This document shows, piece after piece, positions 20,546 to 32,453 of a DNA stretch of 64,000 nt (position 1 is its first letter; each line of letters starts with the position of its first letter). A program made the position numbers and the translations under genes. The DNA lies in assembly GCA_022701365.1 (NCBI GenBank), contig JAKUHH010000080.1:984263-1048262 (forward strand), in the 5' to 3' direction. A model generated the notes under the pieces. The model ran no database searches and was not told the DNA's origin. It saw nothing but the letters and a program-made list of their open reading frames with translations. Source of the stretch: Mycocentrospora acerina (taxonomy: Eukaryota > Ascomycota > Dothideomycetes > Pleosporales).

Positions 20546-22523
20546 AGGTAAATACATCAGCAAACAGCTAATTGAACAATAGAATAGCAGCGTAATTAAC
20601 TAGACATTAAATTTCAAAAAGAAAAAGCGATTACGACGCGAAGTTGCACAATGTGATGTATAACCAACACGCTTTATTGAATCTTTCAACTGTTAATAAA
20701 ATTTTTGACTCTAACATGTGATAAATGCTAATTCAAGAGTCTGAATTGCTATCAAAAATCGACTTTAGTTTTTAAAAACTGTCTGAGTTGTCATAAAAAC
20801 GAGTCTTATTGTGATAATTTCAAGATGCAAACACATATGCAACGACATAGTCAAAAGAGACTTTATATGTATCGATAAACGTTTGATATCTTTGCGGATG
20901 GCCAACCTCATCGACAAACTTCGTAAAATTATGACTCCTTACGATCACAAGACATTACGTCCTCTCAAGGTTGGCCAAATCCAAAGAATACATAAGCAAG
21001 CCGTTCTGGTAGTTCTTGGCTTTATATCTGACTCCTTAGAACTGTTTTAGTATTGCATTGCCATTGAAAACTTTGTAGGCAAAGAAGCTGTAAGCTATGA
21101 CTTGAACTCGCAGGAAGTGACCAGATCGAGAATTTAAGACTTCACCAGCCAAATGTAAGCTTGATCACCCTAAATTGATGTTCAGAATTCCTCTTGGCCT
21201 AAACTCGTCTCACTGCTCAGATTAGTAAAAGATCGCTAAAGGCAGTGGAGACTACTTTGGACATGTCAACCAGGCCAATAATTCTGCATGTACGATTCAT
21301 ATCATTGGGGTCGATGGCTAATTCATGCATCGATGAGAGTTGGCAAAGCAATTAGTGGCTAGAAGTGTATGCTTGAGGAAGTCCCCCACAGTTGTGTAAC
21401 TTCAAGAAGCCTTCCCCACAAGGACTAGAAATTTCCTAAATGGCATGTGCTACTGCTTGGTCCGTATCATGCATGTTTTGTTGTAACAAATAGATATTTC
21501 CAGAAGTAAAACGGATATGTTGTATTTCTGGAGCTGCTAACAAATAAATGTTCAATGAATTCTTTTGTCCTGGCTATTTGATTTTGTTTACAAGGTTCAT
21601 GTTCCTTTCAACCATATTGTTGTACCCGATACTATAATTTTCGGGACAATCCTTCCAATGTGACTTCAATAAGCTTCAGATTGTACGCCTAGAATGCTGC
21701 TCTATATGTCAATTTTTAGACCTACAAACATCGCCGAAATACTGGGGCCCAACAGCGGGGGGATTTGATCTGGGACGATAACTTGGCGGGAAATCAAAGA
21801 ACTTGCCGTACATGCCTTTTGGATACGGGACACGCAATTGTGTGAGTAAGGTCGGTTCAAGTGAGGAGAAGTGATGCTCTGACAAGTACTTGAGGGTTGG
21901 TTACAAGTTTATACTACTGGCAACAAAGGTTAACTTCATCATGTCGATTTAGAAGTATAAGATAAATTTATTACAACATGACCATAAAATTTAAAACGTA
22001 CACTGATCGAACTTCAAATCCTGTTGGGACGGAGATTGCATTTCATGATTAAAACCTTGAAGAATGTACAATAGGTCGAGTTTGCATATAAACGCAAGAC
22101 AAAGCTATGTACAATGTTAAAAAATTTGATATAACTAAAAGGTTAAGATAATTAACATCATATCTTTTCAGAATGTCAATCAATTATTTTAAAATCTCTT
22201 CCTGCGAAGAGAAGTCCAGAGCGAAAGCTTGAATCAGATGAGTCTTTCAACCATGAATCTGAAATCCTCGTATATTAAAGGTCAAACTTGCAAGAAATCG
22301 TACATCTCATACCAATTAGCTAAGTCATAAGCTATCATGAAATTTAATTCACAATAGTAAGTCCCACACCAGCATCAGGGCTAGAGGAGAAACGTCTATC
22401 TACTACCATTATAAGCTATGCTACCATGCATGTTGATACACCCATGTAATCAAATCAACATCTAACCCGATACGCCATGAAAATGCCAGTTATCCAATGA
22501 GAAGTCTGTTTGTCAGCCCAAAT
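20546..22523. other. Two-kilobase AT-rich gap containing a P450 relic
   Basis: Apart from the cytochrome P450 remains described separately, the stretch is AT-rich and shows no intact gene. The part from about 21900 to 22500 is the downstream flank of TAD3. Confidence 0.5.
21122..21850 (+). pseudogene. Remains of a cytochrome P450 gene
   Basis: At 21730-21760 one frame reads SPKYWGPNSGG, as in the P450 region before the heme loop. After a one-base shift in a run of G, it continues GFDLGR, a TAA where Trp is usual, then NLPYMPFGYGTRNC. That is the heme-binding signature FxxGxRxC, with the Cys codon at 21839-21841, followed at once by a donor-like GTGAGTAAG. About 600 bp upstream, at 21128-21151, ENLRLHQP matches the K-helix ExxR motif, but it is isolated by stops and too far away for a normal gene. 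The heme-loop part is convincing; the K-helix part is weaker. No intact enzyme can be read. Confidence 0.65.
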
Positions 22524-23909
22524 TTAAACATGCAACCTCTCTTTGACATTCGTGACAGTCTTGGCATCCGCGCTGTCCTCCTCATACTCCCAGGCCAAGA
22601 ACTTCCAGTTTAGCTCAGTCGGTCGCCAGAACATGCCGTGTCTAAGCCCTCCTCCAGTGGTAAGACCGCCATGGGAACTATCAGCCGTCATACCGCCCGT
22701 ATGTGGCATACGCTTGGCAAAGATGCAGCGCTTGAAACGTGAATGCAAGATTGCCATTGAGCACATGACACACGGCTCATTGGTGAGGTAGATGTCCAGT
22801 TCAACGCACAGGTAGCCGCTTGAGGAGATATTGTCTTTTTCGTAATATTCCTTCTCGACATCTGTCAAAGGGATATCGCAGAACAGTGATCGGTCCAGTA
22901 GGGTGGGGTCGGTGCCTGCAAGACGAAGGCGTTTCTTCGCAACCATTGCAATGGCACGCTGAACAGCGTGAGCCATGACATTTCCTTGCCCATTGTGAGG
23001 TTCTACCGCGCCGGTAGTTGATCGCCAGCGGCAGTCACCCGCGACTGCAATGACTTCGGGAGGAGTTCTCGAGCGATCTACAACAACAACACCAAGCTGC
23101 TCACCGAGGCTCTTGTCTGAGATCTGCTTTCCTGCCGTGTTTGCAAGCGCAAGCCAGGCGCCTGCTTCGCTCTCGATTTCCGCCGTGTTGCGCGCAACAA
23201 GACTAGGATGCGGGCCATAAGGGTTCGTATTTTTGTACGAGATGGGCCAGTACGAGTTGCTCCATTCCTCCGCCTGCTCGGCAGATGTGGGTGCAAAGGC
23301 TGGAACAGTTACATACATGACCCGCGGCGGCGCGGTCCTGCCATCGAATGGCGGGCAGCGGCGCAGGATGGCGAAGAGGTCGGCATGTTGGATGTATCGC
23401 GTGGGACAGAGTAAGAAGTAGCGCACTAGATCCAAATCTTCAGCAACGTCTTCACCAGCAGCGGGCTCACTGCCATCATTGTCGACCGGTAGCGGAGGAG
23501 AAGATGGAGGAGGAGACGAGGGAGCAGAAGAGTCAGGCAAAGGCAAAGATGCAGGAGATGTGGATAATGATGCTATGGTGGCAGGATTATCCTCATCACC
23601 TCTCGGAAGCCTTGCAGGCGGATAGAACTGCTTCTGCAGCTGAGCAGGCAGATACTTGAATTGCACGACGCGGCGCAAGTGCGAAATCTCAGACGTCTTG
23701 AAGTCGGGGATCTCTGCTTGGACGGCACTGCACGGTCAGCTCAGGATCAGGCGGCTGTTCCAGGAGTGAGCAGCTCACTCCTTGACAACGTTGGCAAACT
23801 TTGCGGGCACCTCGACGACGTAGACGCTGTGCACTTCGAGGCTGGCCCGCACTTCGTCTTTGGTCCGCAGGGGGACAAGACGCCCGGTGAGGGGAGTTGG
23901 TGTGCTCAT
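22524..23909 (-). CDS. TAD3: tRNA-specific adenosine deaminase subunit TAD3
   Basis: Two exons (23779-23909 and 22524-23727, 51-nt intron) give 444 residues. The C-terminal half is a cytidine-deaminase-like fold: GNVMAHAVQRAIAMVA supplies the zinc His with Val in place of the catalytic Glu, and NEPCVMCSMAILHSRF supplies the PCxxC zinc ligands. The missing Glu is the hallmark of the non-catalytic ADAT3/Tad3 subunit. Tad3 pairs with Tad2 to convert A34 to inosine in tRNA anticodons. The first 44 residues come from the short first exon, and the splice yields a continuous family-like N-terminus. A Pro/Ser-rich insert at about residues 80-135 is probably disordered. Confidence 0.92.
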
Positions 23910-24571
23910 TGCATTGCCTGACGACTGCAGCAATGCGCTCGGCAAGTGGGCGAGTCTGTTGTGGCGAGTCGAATGGTGAAAGTTTGAAGTTTGTGGTTGT
24001 GAAGTGTGATATAGTGCAAGGACAACAAAAGACCCTAAGCCTCAGCGGGGTCGGTCTTTCATTCTGCCGACTGTTCTTTCCTCCTGCACACCACTCGCGG
24101 CATCTCTGGCTTTCCCTGCGACATCCCAATGGCAGGTACAAATCGTGGAGCGCAAGACGCTCCAATGTGGGGAGCAGCCAGATGCGAGAAAGTTCACTGA
24201 GTGAAGCAGTCGCGATTCCTGAACCGAGGCATCCACCCCGCGTTCCTCAACTCACCTCATAGGCTACTGTCATGTCGAAGAAAAGTGAACAGAGGAAGCT
24301 GTATTGAACATGACTTCATTGCTTGTCAAGATGCATTTCCCAAAACCGTTGCATCTTTAGTCACATCATGAGCGCTGGATCCGTCATGTCACACCGTTGA
24401 TTGCAGTGTTGTAGCAGACAAACTGAAGAAATGACACTCGCTACGCTAAATAACGGCAAATCTACGCCTGCCAGTTGCATGCCGTCTAGACGTTCTACCA
24501 ATCAAGCTCTCGTAAAGCATCATACCGCATCAAGAAGCTCATTGCACAAACACATTACTCCTCTCTTAAAC
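23910..24571. other. Intergenic region between TAD3 and the ATG37-like gene
   Basis: Holds the TAD3 promoter and the 3' flank of the next minus-strand gene. Open frames here lack motifs. Confidence 0.45.
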
Positions 24572-25840
24572 CTATCCCTCTCCACCCCCTTTCTTCACAA
24601 TCCCTGGCAAAACCTTCCCCAGCTTCCCTCCGCCCACCCTCTGCGCCTGAGCTACCGCATCCCCAAGCAACACCCTCACCGCCCCTTCCAACCTCCTATC
24701 TTTTCTCCTCCTCATCCACAGCAACACCACTCCTAGGATGAACACATCCACAGCCACATGTTTCAGTCCCGACCATGTAAACCGCCATATCGCTCTGAAG
24801 AACCTGTAATGCGGGGAGTGCACAAACAGTCTCCTGGCCTCGAGTTGTTCGCGGAGCGCTGCGACTTCAGCGGTCATTTTGATGAGCGCAGCTTCGACGC
24901 GCTTGCGCCACTTTTGGTCGGCAGGAGCGTCGTGTGGCGGAGAGGGTGGATTTGGATTTGGATTCACGGCGGGTGTGAGGATCGGTTGAGGGACAATGTG
25001 GCGGATGCGAGGAAGGCGGGTGGGTGTATATGGCACGGTGTCTTGTCGTGCGAGCTTCGCTGCTCCGGTCTGCCCGCCGCCTGCGTCGGAGAAGGGGTTA
25101 TACTGCGAGTCTGGGGCATCGACGAATTCGTCGCGGTCAATGTCTGCTTCGGAGGCGGACAGCGCTTCATCGGTTTCCGTCATGGGGGACTTGATCTGTA
25201 GGGGTGGAGAAGAGGGTTCGTCGAGTGTTTGGCTATGAGCTAGTTGTGCGTAGTGTGGTGGAGGGTATTGCAGGCCCATTTGGCTCATAGTTTGCATGGG
25301 CGAGGACGAGGATGACGAGGGGACGTTTGATTTGACTTGATCCCAGACGAACTCTAGTTCGGCGACGAGTTCGCGCGAGTCTGGGGACTGCGAGGCGTAC
25401 TTGTGCATTGTTTCGATGAGGGTCGTGATGTAGCGGCGTTTGGCTTCGGTGCGTGAGAGCCCGTTTTGCTGTTTCCATGCTTCCCTGCGTAGGTCAGTCC
25501 TGTGGCGGTGTGTCGCGTGCTGGGGCGTACCATTTCTCTCTCGCCCGTTGGTCCTGTTCACTTTTGCCTGAGGGGCGGTCCATGATACCATCAACATCTC
25601 CCTCTGCTTTTGTCAGACAAGTTACAATGGGTGTAGGCGTGGCGTACCCATTGCCTGCTTGTACAGCCCATAGAGTCGTAATCGCGTCGAGGAGGGCGGT
25701 TTCGTCGATCCTGTGCGGATCTTGTTCACAGTATTGAGCGCATGGCTAAATACCCTGTCTACACATTCATACACATCAGCATTCCACTCCACAGACCCAA
25801 CTCCGCCGGCGGCGCAGTACTCACCCACAGAGTCCGCCAT
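24572..25840 (-). CDS. ATG37: Membrane-anchored acyl-CoA-binding protein, ATG37/ACBD5-like
   Basis: Four exons (25825-25840, 25648-25758, 25531-25603, 24572-25484) give 370 residues; the first exon is only 16 nt. Residues 5-105 form an acyl-CoA-binding domain: RVFSHALNTVNKI, LYGLYKQAMEGD, then KWEAWKQQNGLSRTEAKRRY. A long disordered Ser/Pro-rich middle follows, then a coiled coil (KRVEAALIKMTAEVAALREQ), and a membrane helix near residue 315 (VAVDVFILGVVLLWM) followed by basic residues. This order is that of fungal Atg37 and animal ACBD5, peroxisomal membrane proteins that bind acyl-CoA and, in yeast, act in pexophagy. Every splice restores family sequence. The pexophagy role is inferred from architecture. 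Confidence 0.88.
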
Positions 25841-26617
25841 CACAAGCCCCGTGCGTCTACGCGTCCACAATCACAGACGCACCGTCATGTATGGGCGTTA
25901 CAGACCCAACTCGAGATAGTAATCACCGAGCAAGGATCCTTTTGCAGGAGAGCTGTAATGGACAGCTGGAAAACGCAGTAGATTGTCGATGTCATGCATG
26001 ATGTCATCAGATGGTGGATCGTAGAGAAGCTTTGGCGCGCGGTAGTCTTGCGCCAGGCCTCGGCAGAGCGGATGACGCGAGAGATCGGCATTGTCGTGTC
26101 GTCGTCTTTGTCTTCACGTGCGGCACGGGATTTGTTTCCTTTCTGGGAACTTGTTCGTGTGATGTACTGTGGGGTTCAGCAATGGGGATTTTCCAACTTT
26201 ACTCTTTAGTCTTCGTCCTGATTGTTCCACAGATGGATGGAACTGCGAATTTTTGACGGCGAGGACGAAGTGTCGCAGGCATGGACCTTTTACCTTTGGA
26301 TAATAATTAACATGTAAAGTTTGAGAAAATGAAAACTGGGAATAATGAGATGTGTTTGGTAAATAAAATTCGCCCAAGTAGGTATAACAGTCTAGTTGGG
26401 ATATCTTCATTGCTATCAATATTACCTAACGAATTCAACTCTGCACATCACGCTGGCCTTTATTTTACCGAAGAATCACATCTAACCCGCATAACCTTGC
26501 TGTCGCGTAGGAGTACATCAGTCTGCTAGCATCGCAGCTAGAGATCAATTGGTTTCTGGTTGTGTCACTTGCATATGTCCTTTTCCTCCATTTTTTTCTC
26601 CTGTCTCTTTTCCTTCA
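25841..26617. other. Intergenic region, no gene seen
   Basis: Upstream of the ATG37-like gene and downstream of the large coiled-coil gene. Frames up to about 100 codons exist but show no motif. Confidence 0.45.
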
Positions 26618-29600
26618 TCAGTAAGTTTCACGGTAGTCGTCGAATTCATTAAGCCCAAATTCCTCGTCAAATGCTGCATTTTGTTCTGCAGGAGTCATTT
26701 GTTTCGTAGCAATGCCGTCAACGGACTGATCTTGATGGATTTGCGAATCCGTATTGCTCGCCGGAGGTTGTGCATCATTGTCATCGTCGTCACCTGGAGC
26801 ATCATCATTCTCGTCATGATTGTCAAGACCACTAGGAACATTGCCGTTGGCTGCCAATGGACTGAAAGTAGTTTCTGGCTGAGACCAAGTGGAGCTGGCA
26901 GCCAGTGGTGATGACGTCTTTGGCTTCGAACTCACGCGGAGCGCAGGCAGACGGCCTGGTGAAATCGCAGGAGAAGATTGTGAAGAACCAGATTGTGACT
27001 GTTTCGGAGCATTGAAATTTTCAAAATCAAACACTTGTCTTGGGGGCTTTGGCTTTGTTGAAGGAGATAATGTGAATGAAGTTGTTGGGGAAGCTGACTG
27101 AGAGTGCTCATGAAAATTTGGTGAAGGGATTATCAAGGGGCTAGGTCTTGGAGAAACGAAGGTGAACGCGGAAGTAGGAAATTTTTGCGTTATCGAAGAG
27201 GGAGAGACGACTGAAGTGTTCACATTTGGAGATGCAAATATAGTAGGACTCTGAGCCTGGGTCTGAGCAATGATATTGTAATCGTCGGGATCATCGTGCA
27301 TTGTCGCATCTTCAGTATTGATTTGGTAGGTGTTTGTTGTAGTGTTGAGGAAGTTAGTAAGACCCGGGGCTGACAGAACGTTGGAAGCTGTTGGCGTTGC
27401 TTGTGAATCATTTGCGTCAGTCATGACATCGTTCCCACCCTCGGACATGTCTGAACCTGCATCACTCATGGAGAAATTTTCATCTCCACCAAGTGAGGAC
27501 AAACTGCTGTCTTGGCACTGGTCTTGTCTAGGGTTTAGGTCTACGTTGTTTTCATCAACTGGCATTGGATCAGAGTTTATATTCGATGTTAGCGCTGGCG
27601 TGTCGCTCAATGTGTCGAAAATCGCATCATCTCCGTTGGACGTCTCATCTTCTTCGAATGAATGGTCGATTTTGGCCAACTCATACTCGAGTTTTGCTGC
27701 CGTTTTGGCAGCTTCATCCTCAGCAACCCTGTCAATAGCAGCCTTTTCAGCAGCTTCCCTCTCCACAACACTTTTGTCAACAGTAGTCTTTTCAACAGCG
27801 ACATTCTCGGCAGCAGCCTTGTCAACAGCAATGTTTTCGATAGCAGCCCTGCCGGCAGCTTCTTGGAAAGAAACTATTCTCTCAGCATTCTCCTTTGCAA
27901 TTATGTTTGCCTCCTCATCCATGCTTTTTCCAAGTCTCCGTTGCTCCGCTATAGTCTTGATCAACGTCACGTTTTCTTCTTTCAGTTTTTCGACTTCGAT
28001 TGCCTTTGCAAGTCCTTCTCTTATGCTGTCTGAGTTCTTCGTTGCTTGCTCAATTTTGGCAAGATCTTTTGCGTAATTTTCATCTGCTTTCTTCTTCTGG
28101 GCTCTTTCCACGTCGCTGTATTCAGCAAAGTCTCTTTCTAAGCGCGTATTATCCCAGAAAGAAGATGATACATGTTCAAGTCCCTTAGGCGTATGAGGTG
28201 AACGGATTGATGACGGAGACCCAAATCTCCCCAGCATGGAAGGCGAATTTGCTGAAGATCCAAATTTCCCTTCTGGAATACTAAGTCTACGAAGATCACC
28301 CCTTGTGGGCCTTCTCAACTTTGAATTCACTTCTTCGGTTCTGCGCCTTGTCAAGTCTTCTGGCAATCCAATGCTCTTTCTTGTTAAATGTGGTTCAGTA
28401 GTAGACGGTTCTGGAACATCTGATTTTGAGGCTGCATCGTCGTCTCCCTCATCAACAAGCATCGATTCTTTTTTGGCCAGTTCTTCACTTTGGCGTTTAA
28501 TTTCTTCATTTTCAAAGACAGTAACTGCGACTTCTTTCCCCTCAATTTCCTTCATCTCAGTCTTTTCTGTGGCAATCGCTTCACCATCTGTGTCAATCCC
28601 AGTGGAAGTCTGCTGACCTCGATTTCTTAAGCCATCACTTTCATTTTCAAAGTCTTCAGGAAACTTAGTATCTGCGAGTGATCGATCAGTTGGTGATGGC
28701 AAACTTGTATACCCAAAGTGACGTCGCGTCTGATGTTGATTTTCCGCATGAACGACTCCATCTTGGGCATTCAGAAGTTCCCTTGTATCAGCTTCATTTG
28801 CTAGGATCTCTTCTTTGCTAGTAGGCGATGATATTGAAGTCAGTGTCGGGCGAGTTCCATTGTGATCCTGCTCATTTGGCTTCTCAATCACTTGATTCTC
28901 TGCTATCATAAGAGTCTCATCTCCTGTTCGTGCCAATTAGTATTTTCTGTTTTCGTAACGAGATTAAGGATCGGGAAATGTAACCAGTACTGGAATCAGC
29001 TTACCTTCATTGGTTTCCGCAAGTGCTGCTTGTTTAGTTAGCCTTCTGTAAAAACTTATCCCTAAATAAAGATCAGCCTTGCATTCTGATAGAATCCGAT
29101 TGAATCTACAAGACCACAGAGTCTTGCTAATAAGATGAAAACTGGAAGCGAAGTGAAAGAAAACCTACGATGCGCTTGTGCTAATAAGATCTCCGTTATC
29201 TGCCAAGCAAAATCAACAATTAAATTTTTCCATTCTTGACTTTGGTTATGGACTCGGTGGGCACAGGCTCGTGTATAGAGACCAAAAGTGTCCAGACTAT
29301 TTAGTATTTGGAGGAGGGGAGAATGAGTTAAATGTTCCACTGGTACATCCTTCAATTGACCAAGAATATTGCAGCAGTAATTTCTTACGGCTGCAACTAG
29401 ATTTTTGATGAAGGGATGATCTCTGAGGAGGTAAGATGTTTTCACAAGAACAGTCGCATAATCCATGCTAGACTTCAAACCTTTAATGAAGGGGATGACT
29501 GTAAATCCGTAGGAAATAGCAGGGCCAGCTAAAAGAGAAATTGAACAACGTAATTTTCGTTGCGGCCATTTTCGTAGACCACGGACAAAGGCTTTCGTAA

Positions 29601-30936
29601 GGACATAGGCGAGAGCAACGAAGGCTGGAATTCGCCAAAGCTGGTAAATGGCAAAACCAGACGAGAAAAAATACAATTGCAGGATCAAGGAGTAACTTCC
29701 AAGAAAACCGGTTATCATGTAGTCCAGGCTTTTCAATGGCACAACAACGTGTTGAAGGATATGATACTTCAAAGACTCATGAAGAGGCTTGGCAAACCCC
29801 CAGAAGAAGGTGTAAGCTTTTTTGAAAAGCTCTGCCGAGAGGCGAGGAGTATCACAAATTTCAACGAAAAGTTGATAAATCTCAACAGGCAGCCGTATGG
29901 TTGCGTTCTTGAAGACGGTGAGAACCAGCCAAGCTTTGTTCGCGCGACTAACCGTAAATCTCAAAGTTTGGCTTGCAAAAGCAAATACCAACTCTTTTCT
30001 TGTCATACTCCTGCCCATCGCTATAATCGATCGCTTTTTTGTTCCTTGGTCAGGTGAGAATCCTGGTCGCTGGAGATTCGTGAGGCCAAGAATAATAGTG
30101 TTCACAATTTCACCAACGAAGAATTGAATGTCGTCAAGGTAGAGGTAAATCGAGAGGAAAACGATTGCAATAATGGCAAAGATCTTCAAAGCATTCTTGA
30201 TCATCGGCTGCTGGAATAACTTGGAAAGCCAATGTATAGTACGTTGCGCTTCTCGATGAAACATGGGGAGTAGATTCTGGACGCTGCCTACACGCAAGTA
30301 CTCCCTGGTTGCCTGAATTGCGGGAAAGACTCCCACTAACATATGTTGGGCAGTGGTACAAATGGGCAGCCAAGTACGCTGGACAAGATTGCGCGACAAG
30401 AGTAGCCATCCTACAAGACATGTAATGCCGCATATCAAACCCAAATCCCGGAATGAGAAATTGAAATTCTCGATTACGTTTTGCATCGCTTGTGGGCCTG
30501 GAAGTAACAGGTAGAGAATTCTGAGTGGATTCCTCAGATTTAAACCTGCAATTTCCATTTCCGGTGGAGTAGGAGCTGTTTTAAAGGCCTTGCTTGCATC
30601 GAGCATATTAACAATTAGACTACCAGACATCGTAAGTTTTGTCTTTGTTTTTTCATATGCATGGAAGAAAGAACCAGTAATATTCTGAAGTAAAGACGCT
30701 GTACTGGTAGAAGTGTGCAGTGTAGATGCCGATGTAAGCTCACGATTACGGTTGGTGGTTGACCAAGGTGAAGGTTTTATGGGAGCAACGTCTTGAGGAA
30801 TTGACTGATTGTTATACGATAAAGCTGCGAAAACGCCGCCCGCAATTGCAGCAATCAGGCCCACTACAGCATCAGCTTGATCGCCGCCGAGCTGTGCTAT
30901 TGCAAAAAATGCTACTCCACCTGTGAAGTGCGCCAT
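26618..30936 (-). CDS. Large multi-pass membrane protein with a coiled-coil, acidic C-terminus; unknown
   Basis: Two long frames join through a small middle exon: 29169-30936, 29005-29085 and 26618-28923 (introns of 83 and 81 nt), giving 1384 residues in consistent phase. The first 590 residues hold several hydrophobic helices (roughly residues 5-42, 128-190, 245-290, 400-445, 450-480) separated by basic loops. The C-terminal 770 residues are hydrophilic. They contain a Ser-rich basic stretch (SPSSIRSPHTPKG), a predicted coiled coil from about residue 870 and a run of imperfect Ala/Glu/Lys/Val units (AAENVAVEKTTVDKSVVERE), then an acidic disordered tail with many Ser-Pro sites. The shape suggests a membrane tether with a cytoplasmic or nuclear scaffold. 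I do not recognise the family. It could be two genes if the middle exon is not used, but donors and acceptors are good. Confidence 0.66.
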
Positions 30937-31522
30937 AGTGGGATGCAGTTACTTTCGTATTCTTGACAAACCCTTGAGAGTAGTAGGAGTAACAAGACTT
31001 CGGATGCTTGCGACTGGGATTCTTTAGTGTAATGTGATTATGAAGGTAAATAGAGATTAGTTTGTCGTGAGAATGAATGTGTACAGATTCAGCATGTATA
31101 TATAGTTTACATAGTTCAAAGAACTCGAACCTGATCTATGATTGCGCATGGTAAGACAAGTAGTGAAAGAAATTGAAATGAAAGAGGGAGAAAAAGTGAA
31201 AGAACGATCGGTAGTCCTATCATTGTTTGATAACAAAGGTGGGTATTCTTTTCTTGAATTTGAAGACAATTATCTCGTATCAACTAGTTGAGTCTGTTGA
31301 TGGTGCATGAGTGTAGGGTAACGGCAATGGGACAACTGAAGATTGATCTCGAGAGTCTGAGTCGCCTCCCTTTCTGAAAGCCGGCGCTGCAGAAGCTTGT
31401 ACAGGAAATCTAAGCCGTATGATCGCTAGTCACAAGGAGTAGGGTAATAAACAGGTGTGCTTATTCGCAGGAGCAAGGCTCGATTGAGTATGATGAGGGA
31501 CATTGGGTGCGTGCTCCTCAAT
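30937..31522. other. Intergenic region, no gene seen
   Basis: Holds the promoter of the large membrane protein gene and the 3' flank of the methyltransferase-like gene. No coding motif seen. Confidence 0.45.
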
Positions 31523-32104
31523 CTACCTACGTTTCTTTGCGACCGCAATAAGTTCCCACGCCCTCCCACCAACCTCATTGGCATTCTGCAGGTGCACATC
31601 CCATCCAGCAAAGCAACTCTGGTAGTCTGTCCAGTCTGCAATCGGTCCGATCCAGAGAATAGTCTCCAGTTTGGCTTCGTGGTATTCTGCAAGATATTCC
31701 TTGACCAGGCCAACCCTTCGTGGGTAGACAAAGACCCACGCCGTCGCTTCTGCGGCGAGAGGCTCGAGACAACGTGTGCCATAGACGCTGCGGTGATTCG
31801 CTGCGTGTAGATAAACATTTGAGCTTGGGACAACTTCAACGCCGATGACGTGTAAACAGTACGGTTGGGCGACGAGATACGCCTCAAGCAAGCCGTATCC
31901 GCTGCCGATGGAGAGAATCAGGCTTGGCGGCGAAGGGAGGAGTTTTCGAAGGTGAGCGAGAAGCGGCACGCTGAGAGCGAGGCAGCATCCAGAAAAGACC
32001 GCGGACTTGTCAAATAGTGCTGGAAGAGACGGTGGTTCCCGCGCAGGAGCAGGAGCGGGAGCCTCTCCGTCGTATTCTGGATCGAAATCGTCGTGCATCG
32101 TCAT
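31523..32104 (-). CDS. Small SAM-methyltransferase-like protein
   Basis: A single exon of 193 residues. ILSIGSGYGLLEAYL near residue 65 is a glycine-rich motif I of class I SAM-dependent methyltransferases, and VIGVEVVPSSNVYL about 20 residues later fits motif II, with the acidic residue that binds the SAM ribose. The C-terminal half (ETILWIGPIADW) fits later strands of the fold. The protein is short for this fold and lacks a recognisable substrate domain, so it could be a degenerate or minimal member. The N-terminus is acidic and Pro/Ala-rich. It diverges from the PFF1 gene, with 349 bp between the starts. Substrate unknown. Confidence 0.65.
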   Translation of the reverse strand: MTMHDDFDPEYDGEAPAPAPAREPPSLPALFDKSAVFSGCCLALSVPLLAHLRKLLPSPPSLILSIGSGYGLLEAYLVAQPYCLHVIGVEVVPSSNVYLHAANHRSVYGTRCLEPLAAEATAWVFVYPRRVGLVKEYLAEYHEAKLETILWIGPIADWTDYQSCFAGWDVHLQNANEVGGRAWELIAVAKKRR

Positions 32105-32453
32105 GCCGGGCCCGCTATAGATCTGTGGTCAGTCGTACATGGACATGTATGCTCCAAGCGTCAATTGATCAAATCTCAACACGGAGCAAATCTCAGCACG
32201 TCTTAAGAGCAGGCGTCCACGCTGCACAATTGTCAAGTCGCGAACCTTCTACGCGACGCGTTGCGCCTTATCGAATCCTTCCCAGGCTAGCATGCAGCTA
32301 AAAAACAAGCTATGGCCACTAGATCCACAACTACATCACCCCGCATGTCGCCATCTCCTCCCCAACCACCGCGCACGATTCTGAGCCCGACTTTCCACGC
32401 GAACAGGAGTTTGCAGATTCCACTTTGAGCCTTCTGGGGCATTCGCGTTCACC
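32105..32453. promoter_or_regulatory. Shared upstream region of the methyltransferase-like gene and PFF1
   Basis: Divergent starts leave 349 bp for both promoters. No TATA box was recognised. Confidence 0.4.

Noticed and set aside
27330..28076. Plus-strand frame of 248 codons rich in Ser and Ala
   Set aside because: It is the antisense shadow of the Ala/Glu-rich coiled coil.
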